From NCBI GenBank assembly GCA_943324165.2, contig CALPKO020000099.1:1-6087 (forward strand): a stretch of 6,087 nucleotides of DNA, given 5' to 3'. The notes beneath the pieces were generated by a model that was not told where the DNA came from, ran no database searches, and worked only from the letters and a program-made list of their open reading frames with translations. Position numbers and translations under genes: made by a program. The DNA is from Bdellovibrio sp. ZAP7 (GTDB lineage Bacteria; Bacteroidota; Bacteroidia; Flavobacteriales; Flavobacteriaceae). Shown in pieces: positions 1 to 5,616 of this stretch; the first letter of the stretch is position 1, and every line of letters begins with the position of its first letter.

Positions 1-1
1 C

Positions 2-127
2 TATACCTACTCTCATTTAGTTGGAGATGTTAAATTTGACCAAGGTGGATTTCATCAAATTACACTAGGTATTAACTTGTTTTGCAAAAGAGAGAAGTAC
101 GACTGTAATTGTCCTGCAATCAACTAA
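2..127 (+). CDS. C-terminal end of a probable PorP/SprF-family outer-membrane protein (partial)
   Basis: An open frame enters from the left edge and ends at TAA 125-127, leaving 41 residues. The visible part contains GGFHQITLGINLFCKR, which resembles the glycine/His-plus-alternating-hydrophobic last strand of PorP/SprF proteins. These are outer-membrane beta-barrel proteins of the type IX secretion and gliding system of Bacteroidota. The final strand is followed by a short basic tail with three cysteines (fragment residues 28, 35 and 37) ending in CNCPAIN. A hairpin terminator follows 22 bases after the stop, so this is probably the last gene of its transcript. The family call rests on a short C-terminal piece and on remembered similarity; another outer-membrane barrel is possible. 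The start and most of the gene lie outside the window. Confidence 0.6.
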   Translation, partial: YTYSHLVGDVKFDQGGFHQITLGINLFCKREKYDCNCPAIN

Positions 128-148
128 ATTCAAAATATATAACTTAAA

Positions 149-177
149 AATCTCGATAATTATCGGGATTTTTTTTT
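149..177 (+). terminator. Rho-independent terminator after the PorP/SprF-like gene
   Basis: AATCTCGAT (149-157) pairs with ATCGGGATT (162-170) around a 4-base loop, with one G-T wobble. A run of nine T's at 169-177 overlaps the stem foot. The hairpin lies 21 bases after the upstream stop codon and only 12 bases before the carbonic anhydrase start codon. Confidence 0.8.
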
Positions 178-189
178 AATCCTATTTTT

Positions 190-699
190 ATGCTGATTAA
201 AACTGTAAATGGTAAAACACCCATAATACCTGACGATTGCTATGTTGCAGAAAACGCTACTATCATTGGAGATGTAGTTTTAGGTGCACAATGCAGCATT
301 TGGTTTAATGCCGTAATTCGTGGAGATGTAAACTATATTAAAATCGGAAACAAGGTAAATATTCAAGATGGAGCAGTAATACATTGCACTTACTTAAAAC
401 ACCCAACAACGATTGGAAATAATGTTTCCATCGGACATAATGCAATTGTCCATGGCTGTATTATTAAAGACAATGTTTTGATTGGAATGGGTGCCATTAT
501 AATGGATAATTGTGTAATAGAAAGCAACTCAATAATTGCTGCTGGCGCAGTTGTTACCCAAAATACAGTAGTAGAATCTGGAAGTATTTATGCCGGCGTT
601 CCAGCAAAAAAAGTAAAATCAATAAACGAGTCAGATTTTGCTGGCGAAATTGAAAGGATTGCAACAAACTATTTGATGTATTCTAGTTGGATGAAATAA
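190..699 (+). CDS. Gamma-class carbonic anhydrase-like protein (left-handed beta-helix)
   Basis: This 169-residue protein belongs to the CamH/YrdA-like branch of the gamma carbonic anhydrases. These are cytoplasmic trimers in which a metal held by three histidines hydrates CO2. Hexapeptide-repeat turns run from about residue 17 to 138, with repeated I/V-G-x-x-x-x-I/V spacing. The likely ligands are His65, His83 and His88; the 83/88 spacing of five matches the family. Arg44 and Asp46 in the IRGD motif, and Asn57 and Gln59 in NIQDG, match the conserved structural and active-site positions. The YAGVPAKKV segment (134-142) closes the helix, and a C-terminal alpha-helix follows. The acidic loop carrying the proton-shuttle Glu of the Methanosarcina Cam enzyme is absent, as is usual in the short subclass, so activity cannot be assumed. 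The ATG at 190 gives the standard family N-terminus. No Shine-Dalgarno is visible. The gene is not clearly in an operon: a terminator lies just upstream. Confidence 0.9.
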   Translation: MLIKTVNGKTPIIPDDCYVAENATIIGDVVLGAQCSIWFNAVIRGDVNYIKIGNKVNIQDGAVIHCTYLKHPTTIGNNVSIGHNAIVHGCIIKDNVLIGMGAIIMDNCVIESNSIIAAGAVVTQNTVVESGSIYAGVPAKKVKSINESDFAGEIERIATNYLMYSSWMK

Positions 700-763
700 A
701 AGTAAATTTTATTCAATATTATCAAATTGTTAAGTAAAAGCTTTTTTAATGTAAATTAAATGT

Positions 764-771
764 TACATTTG
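764..771 (+). promoter_or_regulatory. Putative -7 box for the MORN-repeat gene
   Basis: TACATTTG is an exact match to the Bacteroidota TAnnTTTG -7 element, 34 bases before the ATG at 806. A proper TTG is not found 17-23 bases upstream. That zone is a T-run (742-747), and the nearest TTG at 727-729 is too far, so the -33 half is weak. Confidence 0.5.
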
Positions 772-805
772 TTATGTAATTATTAAACATTAAAAAATAA
801 AAGCT

Positions 806-1153
806 ATGAAAAAGTTTATGATCTGTGGAGCCTTATTAATTTCAAGTCTTATATTTGCTCAAAAAACAAACCCTCAGCACGCAATTGTTGGCGATTTAGT
901 AAAGTCTACTTACTTTTTTGATAATGGGAAAATAAGCCAAGAAGGTTTCTACAAAAATGGAAAAGTACATGGACAATGGATTTCATATGATGAAAATGGA
1001 TCGAAGAAATCAATCGGATCATACGATAATGGAAAAAAAATTGGAAAATGGTTTTTTTGGAACGACAAAAACCTAAATGAAGTAGATTATTCAAATAGCA
1101 GAATCGCAAGTGTAAAAAATTGGAAACAAGACGCGATCGTAAATAGAAATTAA
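806..1153 (+). CDS. Small exported protein with MORN-like (YwqK-type) repeats, function unknown
   Basis: This 115-residue protein begins with a clear signal peptide: MKK, then a hydrophobic core to about residue 17, then a likely cut after FA at 18, leaving an N-terminal Gln. It is therefore probably periplasmic or surface-located. Residues 36-85 hold about two and a half copies of a repeat of the form Y-x-N-G-K-x(3-5)-G-x-Y, followed by N-G-K-x-x-G-x-W-x-x-Y/W. This is the MORN_2-type motif found in the YwqK 'antitoxin' family. The tail, from about residue 91, is less repetitive, Lys/Asn-rich and contains SVKNWKQ. From memory, very similar flavobacterial proteins are sometimes labelled nicotinic acid mononucleotide adenyltransferase; nothing here resembles that fold and there is no nucleotidyltransferase HxGH motif. 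No toxin gene adjoins it. It appears to be a single-gene transcript with its own -7 box and terminator. The biological role is unknown. Confidence 0.85.
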   Translation: MKKFMICGALLISSLIFAQKTNPQHAIVGDLVKSTYFFDNGKISQEGFYKNGKVHGQWISYDENGSKKSIGSYDNGKKIGKWFFWNDKNLNEVDYSNSRIASVKNWKQDAIVNRN

Positions 1154-1155
1154 AC

Positions 1156-1188
1156 AAAAAAAGGCTTTCGAAATGAAAGCCTTTTTTT
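1156..1188. terminator. Bidirectional terminator between the MORN-repeat gene and trpS
   Basis: GGCTTTC (1163-1169) pairs perfectly with GAAAGCC (1175-1181) around a 5-base loop. It is flanked by seven A's (1156-1162) and seven T's (1182-1188), so each strand presents a GC stem followed by a U-run. It starts 2 bases after the plus-strand stop and lies 62 bases beyond the trpS stop on the minus strand, so it can end both convergent transcripts. Confidence 0.9.
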
Positions 1189-1250
1189 ATTCAACACATT
1201 TGGTAATTTACGAAGTTAATATAAGGACCAAATTTAAGTGAATAAATTCA

Positions 1251-2225
1251 CTAAAAACCCAATTTTTCTCGCACTCTTTTTAAAACTTCAGCAGCAACAA
1301 TTTTGGCTTTTTTCGCACCTAATTCCAATGCTTCGTCAATAGCGCTTTGGTTATTCATATAGTAGTTATATTTTTCTCTTTCCGCTTTAAATTTAGTAAT
1401 CATTAATTCAAAAAGTGCTTGTTTAGCATGTCCGTAGCCAAAATCGCGATTAACATTTTTGTAATTTTCGACCATTGTTAGCATTTCATTTTCATCAGCC
1501 AACAATTTATAAATTGCAAAAACACAACAAGTTTCAGTATTTTTTGGTTCCTCTAATGGTGTACTATCAGTTTCAATAGTCATTATTTGCTTACGCAAAG
1601 CTATATCATCCAAAAAAATATTTATAGTATTATTAGCGGATTTGCTCATTTTTCCACCGTTGGTACCAGGCACATAATTAGTTTCTTTCATTATTGTAGC
1701 TTCTGGCATCACAAAGGTTTCTCCCATTAGATGGTTGAACTTTGCGGCGACATCGCGCGTCATTTCAATGTGTTGTAATTGGTCTTTTCCAACCGGCACA
1801 AATTGAGCATCATACAACAAAATATCAGCTGCCATCAACATCGGATAAGAAAACAAACCAGCATTAATGTCATCTAAACGATCTGTTTTGTCTTTAAAAG
1901 AATGAGCTAATGTTAATCGCTGAAAAGGAAAAAAACAACTTAAATACCAAGCCAATTCTGTAGTTTCAGTCACATCAGATTGACGATAGAAAGTAACTTT
2001 TTCAATGTCTAAACCACATGCCAGCCAAGCTGCAGCAGTGCTATAAGTGTTTGATTTCAAAGTTTTACCGTCCTTTATTTGTGTTACCGAATGCAAATCG
2101 GCAATAAATAAAAAAGAATCATTTTCAGGTTTTTCTGATAACGCGATTGCTGGAATAATAGCTCCCAAAAGATTTCCTAAATGTGGCGTGCCCGTACTTT
2201 GAACACCAGTTAAAATTTTTGACAT
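1251..2225 (-). CDS. trpS: Tryptophan--tRNA ligase (TrpRS)
   Basis: This 324-residue class Ic aminoacyl-tRNA synthetase charges tRNA-Trp with tryptophan using ATP, in the cytoplasm as a homodimer. The HIGH-equivalent is T-P-H-L-G-N at residues 13-18, and the KMSKS loop is intact at 192-196. The segment MAADILLYDA (131-140) contains Asp134, equivalent to the Asp that recognises the indole nitrogen. VGKDQLQH (145-152) is the usual tryptophan/adenylate-site segment. The length is normal for bacterial TrpRS. The start is placed at ATG 2225-2223, giving MSKILTGVQS, which matches the family N-terminus. The frame can be extended 11 codons upstream to a TTG at 2258, but that adds a Lys/Asn-rich stretch unlike the family. 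The chosen ATG has an A-rich leader typical of the phylum. The gene is transcribed divergently from plsC. No T-box-like leader fits in its roughly 65-base 5' region. Confidence 0.97.
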   Translation of the reverse strand: MSKILTGVQSTGTPHLGNLLGAIIPAIALSEKPENDSFLFIADLHSVTQIKDGKTLKSNTYSTAAAWLACGLDIEKVTFYRQSDVTETTELAWYLSCFFPFQRLTLAHSFKDKTDRLDDINAGLFSYPMLMAADILLYDAQFVPVGKDQLQHIEMTRDVAAKFNHLMGETFVMPEATIMKETNYVPGTNGGKMSKSANNTINIFLDDIALRKQIMTIETDSTPLEEPKNTETCCVFAIYKLLADENEMLTMVENYKNVNRDFGYGHAKQALFELMITKFKAEREKYNYYMNNQSAIDEALELGAKKAKIVAAEVLKRVREKLGF

Positions 2226-2295
2226 TTTATTTTTTTTGTTTATCAATTCAAAAATCAAAATCGAATTAAAAAACGATTCTAACTACAAGAAGCCA

Positions 2296-2324
2296 CAAAG
2301 TTAATTGTTTTCTGAATAATCAAA
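2296..2324 (-). promoter_or_regulatory. Putative trpS promoter (TTTG-N17-TAACTTTG)
   Basis: On the minus strand, TTTG (2324-2321) is followed after 17 bases by TAACTTTG (2303-2296). This matches the Bacteroidota sigma-A type pattern TTG-N17-23-TAnnTTTG in both boxes and spacing. Transcription would start near 2289, leaving a leader of about 65 bases before the trpS ATG. Confidence 0.65.
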
Positions 2325-2334
2325 TGCGTTTTTG

Positions 2335-2342
2335 TAATTTTG
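2335..2342 (+). promoter_or_regulatory. Putative -7 box for plsC
   Basis: TAATTTTG is an exact TAnnTTTG match, 68 bases before the plsC ATG. The nearest upstream TTG (2305-2307) is 27 bases away, longer than the usual 17-23, so the -33 element is imperfect. It faces away from the trpS promoter, whose -33 box ends only 10 bases to the left. Confidence 0.5.
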
Positions 2343-2410
2343 ACAAGCTCAAATTTGAACAAAACTTATTTTAATACCAATAAACAGAAAGAAATCAATA
2401 AAACACAAGT

Positions 2411-3151
2411 ATGAAATTATTAAAGATGTTGTTTTGGACAATATGGAGAATTTGGTTCTACATCATGATGGGCATTCCAATTATCATTATGTTTCCATTT
2501 TTAGTAGTTTCTATTTTAAAAGAAAAATGGTATGCTTATTTTTTTATAATGGCGAGAATATGGGCGAAATTTATCTTATTCAGCAGCGGATTTTATTACA
2601 AAATTGAACGTGAGGAAATCCTTGAACCCAACAAAAGCTATATGTTCGTGGCCAATCACACTTCTATGACAGACATAATGCTGATGCTAGCTGTAGTTGA
2701 AAATCCATTTGTATTTGTAGGAAAAAAAGAATTGTCGAAAATTCCACTGTTTGGATTTTTCTATAAAAGAACTTGTATTTTGGTAGATAGAAACAATGCT
2801 AAAAGTCGTCTGCAGGTTTTTGATCTCGCACAAAAAAGACTAAACCAAGGACTGAGCATTTGTATTTTTCCAGAAGGAGGTGTGCCAAACGACGAAAGTA
2901 TTATGCTAGACGAGTTCAAAGACGGAGCTTTCAGATTGGCAATTGAACACCAAATTTCGATTGTTCCTATAACATTTGCCGATAATAAAAAACGATTTTC
3001 TTACACTTTTTTCAGCGGAAGTCCAGGATTAATGCGAGTGAAAACTCATTTTCAAATTCCTACAACAGGAATTGAATTGTCTGATAAAAAAGAAATAAAA
3101 GACAAAGTAAAAACCGTAATCTACAACCAATTATTAAAATTCAACACATAA
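2411..3151 (+). CDS. plsC: 1-acyl-sn-glycerol-3-phosphate acyltransferase (PlsC family)
   Basis: This 246-residue membrane-associated acyltransferase probably converts lysophosphatidic acid to phosphatidic acid, the second acylation of phospholipid synthesis at the inner membrane. A hydrophobic N-terminal segment at about residues 7-36 forms a membrane anchor, and a second aromatic-rich stretch lies at about 41-60. The catalytic block is N-H-T-S-M-T-D, with His83 and Asp88 forming the HX4D dyad. The second block, VGKKELSKIPLFG through ILVDRNN (about 103-129), includes the usual Arg127. FPEGG (153-157) is the glycerol-phosphate-binding block, and IVPITF (184-189) is block IV. The length is typical. 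The ATG at 2411 follows an A-rich leader without a Shine-Dalgarno. The neighbouring gpsA supplies the backbone of the same pathway, which supports the lipid role. Other lysophospholipid or aminolipid acyltransferases share these motifs, so the exact acceptor is inferred. Confidence 0.92.
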   Translation: MKLLKMLFWTIWRIWFYIMMGIPIIIMFPFLVVSILKEKWYAYFFIMARIWAKFILFSSGFYYKIEREEILEPNKSYMFVANHTSMTDIMLMLAVVENPFVFVGKKELSKIPLFGFFYKRTCILVDRNNAKSRLQVFDLAQKRLNQGLSICIFPEGGVPNDESIMLDEFKDGAFRLAIEHQISIVPITFADNKKRFSYTFFSGSPGLMRVKTHFQIPTTGIELSDKKEIKDKVKTVIYNQLLKFNT

Positions 3152-3152
3152 A

Positions 3153-3180
3153 AAAAGCAACATCAAAATGTTGCTTTTCT
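3153..3180 (+). terminator. Terminator after plsC
   Basis: AAAAGCAACAT (3153-3163) pairs perfectly over 11 bases with ATGTTGCTTTT (3168-3178) around a 4-base loop, followed by the T-rich CTCTTTT. It starts 1 base after the plsC stop, so plsC is probably transcribed separately from gpsA. The A-rich left arm could also give some termination on the minus strand. Confidence 0.85.
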
Positions 3181-3348
3181 CTTTTAAACCCAATTTTAAC
3201 TAACAATAAAATATTATCAATATGCTACATAACGCTGTTCAGACTATTAAATTGTCTTTGAACTTGTTAAATCTGTAATAAATCTTATCAAAAATTCATT
3301 CCAATTGATTTCCATTTACTTTGTTACCATTAAAAGAATCCATTTAGC
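3179..3348. other. Intergenic stretch between plsC and gpsA with no recognisable feature
   Basis: This AT-rich stretch holds no tRNA-like fold, strong hairpin or repeat that I can see. The longest ATG-initiated plus-strand frame I noticed (3222-3278) would encode only 18 residues and has no support. The regulatory signals I can support lie further right, at 3349-3388. Confidence 0.5.
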
Positions 3349-3360
3349 GGAAACGTTTAC
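3349..3360. promoter_or_regulatory. Possible operator-like palindrome upstream of gpsA
   Basis: GGAAACGTTTAC has half-sites GGAAAC and, read on the other strand, GTAAAC. Five of six positions match, around a central CG. This form resembles operators of LacI-family repressors. It abuts the expected -33 position of the gpsA promoter. It is a single short match and no regulator gene is visible in the window, so function is only a suggestion. Confidence 0.25.
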
Positions 3361-3388
3361 TGTATTAAAACTATTTTCTGTACTTTTG
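3360..3388 (+). promoter_or_regulatory. Putative gpsA promoter
   Basis: TACTTTTG (3381-3388) matches TAnnTTTG exactly. CTG at 3360-3362, 18 bases upstream, is a one-mismatch TTG. The -7 box ends 20 bases before the gpsA ATG, so the leader would be very short, about 13-15 bases. Confidence 0.55.
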
Positions 3389-3408
3389 AACTAAAATATT
3401 CCTGTTTT

Positions 3409-4404
3409 ATGATAGAAAATCCAAAATTTGCAGTCATCGGTGGCGGAAGTTGGGCTACAGCAATTGCAAAAATGTTATGTGTAAATCTTTCAGAAATAAC
3501 ATGGTACATGCGGAATACAGATGCAATTGACCACATCAAAACACAACACCACAATCCAAATTATTTAAGTTCTGTTGAGTTTAACATTGAAAAACTAATT
3601 CTTACCAATGACATAAATCAAGCAATTGACTATGCCGATTATGTTATTTTTGCAATTCCTTCGGCATTTTTAGGAGGCGAATTAGAAAAACTAACCGCTT
3701 CATTAAAAGATAAAGTTATTTTTTCTGCCATAAAAGGAATTGTTCCCGAAACTAGTTTGATTGTTGGCGAACATTTTCATGAAAAATATAATATTCCTTA
3801 TGAAAATATAGGTGTCATAACTGGTCCATGCCACGCCGAAGAAGTGGCGCTAGAAAGACTTTCTTATTTGACAATTGCTTGTGGAGATGCCGAAAAAGCC
3901 AAAATTGTTGCCAAGTGTTTATCAAGTAATTATATAAAAGCAAAAATATCCGACGACATTATTGGAACCGAATATGCTGCAATGCTCAAAAACATTTATG
4001 CCATCGCAGCCGGAATGGCACATGGATTAGGATACGGTGATAATTTTCAATCGGTTTTGATGAGTAACGGTATTCGCGAAATGAAGAAATTCATCCGCAA
4101 AGTACACAAGATGAAACGCAACATCAACAATTCTGCCTACCTCGGCGATTTGTTGGTTACGGGTTATTCTGTTTTTTCTCGAAACAGAATGTTTGGCAAT
4201 ATGATTGGAAAAGGTTATACCGTAAAATCTGCAATGATGGAAATGAGTATGGTTGCCGAAGGATATTACGCCACAAAAAGTGCTTGGGAACTCAATCAAA
4301 ATTATGGCGCAAATACACCAATTATCGATGCAGTTTACAGCATTTTATACGAAGGAAAAGAAGCCAAAAAAGTATTTAAAAAACTAACAGATAAGTTGGA
4401 TTAA
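3409..4404 (+). CDS. gpsA: NAD(P)H-dependent glycerol-3-phosphate dehydrogenase
   Basis: This 331-residue cytoplasmic enzyme reduces dihydroxyacetone phosphate to sn-glycerol-3-phosphate, the backbone for phospholipids. The N-terminal Rossmann domain opens with FAVIGGGSWATAIA (7-20), a GxGxxG-type loop with Ala16 where the third Gly usually sits. FSAIKGI (105-111) carries the conserved Lys109. TGPCHAEEVA (138-147) is the family signature. The C-terminal helical domain has catalytic Lys194 in MLKNIYAIAAG, Asp247 in LGDLLVTGYS, SRNR (257-260), and VAEGYYA (282-288) near the end. The length is normal. The ATG at 3409 gives the expected N-terminus right before the nucleotide loop. It has its own promoter, and the plsC terminator lies upstream, so it is not cotranscribed with plsC despite the shared pathway. 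The stop precedes the thiL ATG by 70 bases. Confidence 0.95.
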   Translation: MIENPKFAVIGGGSWATAIAKMLCVNLSEITWYMRNTDAIDHIKTQHHNPNYLSSVEFNIEKLILTNDINQAIDYADYVIFAIPSAFLGGELEKLTASLKDKVIFSAIKGIVPETSLIVGEHFHEKYNIPYENIGVITGPCHAEEVALERLSYLTIACGDAEKAKIVAKCLSSNYIKAKISDDIIGTEYAAMLKNIYAIAAGMAHGLGYGDNFQSVLMSNGIREMKKFIRKVHKMKRNINNSAYLGDLLVTGYSVFSRNRMFGNMIGKGYTVKSAMMEMSMVAEGYYATKSAWELNQNYGANTPIIDAVYSILYEGKEAKKVFKKLTDKLD

Positions 4405-4429
4405 GCCTTTTAAAAAGATTGTATCTTTG
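4396..4429 (+). promoter_or_regulatory. Putative thiL promoter overlapping the gpsA 3' end
   Basis: TATCTTTG (4422-4429) matches the TAnnTTTG -7 box exactly. TTG (4396-4398), inside the last codons of gpsA, lies 23 bases upstream, at the long end of the accepted spacing. The -7 box is 45 bases before the thiL ATG. Readthrough from gpsA is also possible, because I see no terminator between the two genes. Confidence 0.5.
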
Positions 4430-4474
4430 CCTAGACATCAAAAAAAACTGCTCATTTCAAGCTTTCCTACTATT

Positions 4475-5521
4475 ATGATTGAAGACAAAACGCCGCAAAA
4501 AACAAGTATTGCTCAACTTGGAGAATTTGGATTAATAGAACATTTGACCAAAAGATTTACCGTTACACAGCCTTCAACAATTAAAGGAATTGGAGACGAC
4601 GCTGCTGTTTTAGATTTTAAAGATAAAAAAATAGTTGTTTCGACCGATTTGCTGATTGAAGGCGTACATTTTGATTTGGCCTATATGCCTTTGAAACATT
4701 TAGGCTACAAGGCAGTGGTGGTTAATGTTTCTGATATTTGTGCCATGAATGCTAAAGCTACACAAATAACGGTTTCTGTGGCTGTTTCCAACCGTTTTCC
4801 ACTTGAAGCTTTAGATGAACTTTTTGCGGGAATTGTTCATGCCGCAGAAGAATATAAAATCGATGTCATTGGAGGTGATACTACTTCATCTCAAAAGGGA
4901 TTAATTATTTCGATTACTGCAATTGGCGAAGCAGATGAAAATGAAATTGTGTACAGAAACGGAGCCAAACAAACCGATTTATTGGTTGTAAGTGGCGATT
5001 TAGGCTCAGCTTATATGGGCTTGCAAGTTTTGGAAAGAGAAAAACAAGTGTTTTTGGTAAATCCAAATTCTCAACCAGATTTAGACGCTTACACTTATTT
5101 AATTGAAAGACAATTGAAACCTGAAGCCCGAAAAGATGTAAGAACTTTGTTGCATGCTTTAGAGATCAAACCAACTGCAATGATTGATATTTCAGATGGA
5201 CTGTCTTCAGAAATTTTTCATATTTGCAAACAATCGAAAGTAGGTTGTAATTTATATGAAGATAAATTGCCTTTAGATCCACAATTTATTTCAGTTTGTG
5301 AAGAATTTCAAATCGATTCAACTACTGTTGCCATTAACGGTGGTGAAGATTACGAGTTGCTTTTTACAATCGCCTTGGATGACTTTGAGAAAATCAAAGG
5401 AAATCCAAATTTTACTATAATTGGTCACATGACGCAAGAAAGCGAAGGCATTCATTTAATTACCAGGGCCAATACAAAAATTGAATTACGTGCTAGAGGT
5501 TGGGATGCTTTAGGCGAGTAA
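4475..5521 (+). CDS. thiL: Thiamine-monophosphate kinase
   Basis: This 348-residue protein is an ATP-dependent kinase that converts thiamine monophosphate to thiamine diphosphate, the active cofactor, in the cytoplasm. The motifs of the ThiL/PurM-like fold appear in order. GIGDDAA (38-44) and STDLLIEGVHF (56-66) bind metal and nucleotide. NVSDICAM lies at 84-91 and GGDTT at 133-137. SGDLGSAY (173-180) and RQLKPEAR (212-219) follow. IDISDGLSSE (237-246) and GGEDYELLF (289-297) are next, and the terminal RGWDAL (341-346) is the family's usual C-terminal end. All key aspartates are present. The start is placed at ATG 4475. The frame extends 16 codons upstream to a TTG at 4427, but that TTG lies inside the -7 box of the probable promoter. 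The N-terminus before the catalytic core is about a dozen residues longer than in E. coli. No TPP riboswitch fits in the 70-base gap upstream, and no other thiamine gene is in view. Confidence 0.95.
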   Translation: MIEDKTPQKTSIAQLGEFGLIEHLTKRFTVTQPSTIKGIGDDAAVLDFKDKKIVVSTDLLIEGVHFDLAYMPLKHLGYKAVVVNVSDICAMNAKATQITVSVAVSNRFPLEALDELFAGIVHAAEEYKIDVIGGDTTSSQKGLIISITAIGEADENEIVYRNGAKQTDLLVVSGDLGSAYMGLQVLEREKQVFLVNPNSQPDLDAYTYLIERQLKPEARKDVRTLLHALEIKPTAMIDISDGLSSEIFHICKQSKVGCNLYEDKLPLDPQFISVCEEFQIDSTTVAINGGEDYELLFTIALDDFEKIKGNPNFTIIGHMTQESEGIHLITRANTKIELRARGWDALGE

Positions 5522-5545
5522 GCTTAAATATTCTATCTCGGATTA

Positions 5546-5579
5546 CAGTGTTCATTTTCAGTGTTTAGTGGTCAGTTGC
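5546..5579. repeat. Degenerate tandem heptamer repeat (CAGTGTT-like)
   Basis: CAGTGTT occurs at 5546-5552 and again at 5559-5565, followed directly by TAGTGGT (5566-5572) and CAGTTGC (5573-5579). A 6-base unit, CATTTT, separates the first two copies. The array has a period of 7 with one deleted base. It resembles the short CAGTGTTCAGT-type intergenic repeats I recall from flavobacterial genomes, here decayed. Confidence 0.55.
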
Positions 5580-5616
5580 TCCGTTTGAAATTGATTTTTG
5601 ATTTAAGAAGATTAAA

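Noticed and set aside
806..1153. Toxin-antitoxin module
   Set aside because: Only the repeat type recalls YwqK 'antitoxin' proteins. The protein has a signal peptide and no partner toxin frame lies on either side.
906..1157. 83-codon minus-strand frame opposite the MORN-repeat gene
   Set aside because: It is antisense to a well-supported gene, overlaps the terminator, has low-complexity composition and matches no family I recognise.
2226..2258. Longer trpS N-terminus from a TTG at 2258
   Set aside because: The extra 11 residues are a Lys/Asn/Ile stretch encoded by the A-rich leader, and the family N-terminus starts at the ATG at 2225.
2226..2295. T-box or tryptophan attenuator leader for trpS
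   Set aside because: The leader is about 65 bases, AT-rich, without stem-loops, a specifier-loop pattern or a Trp-rich leader peptide.
3222..3278. 18-residue plus-strand frame in the plsC-gpsA gap
   Set aside because: It is very short, has no promoter box at a suitable distance, no distinctive composition and no terminator of its own.
3357..3554. 65-codon minus-strand frame over the gpsA start
   Set aside because: It is antisense to the gpsA nucleotide-binding region and runs through its promoter, so it is not credible as a gene.
4027..4299. 90-codon minus-strand frame inside gpsA
   Set aside because: It is a shadow of conserved gpsA sequence on the other strand, with no start context or recognisable motif.
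4402..4421. gpsA terminator at CTTTTAAAAAG
   Set aside because: It is an AT-only palindrome with no loop and no GC stem, unlikely to fold into a terminator hairpin.
4405..4474. Possible TPP riboswitch ahead of thiL
   Set aside because: The gap is 70 bases, the apparent transcript leader is only about 40, and no THI-box-like conserved segment is visible.
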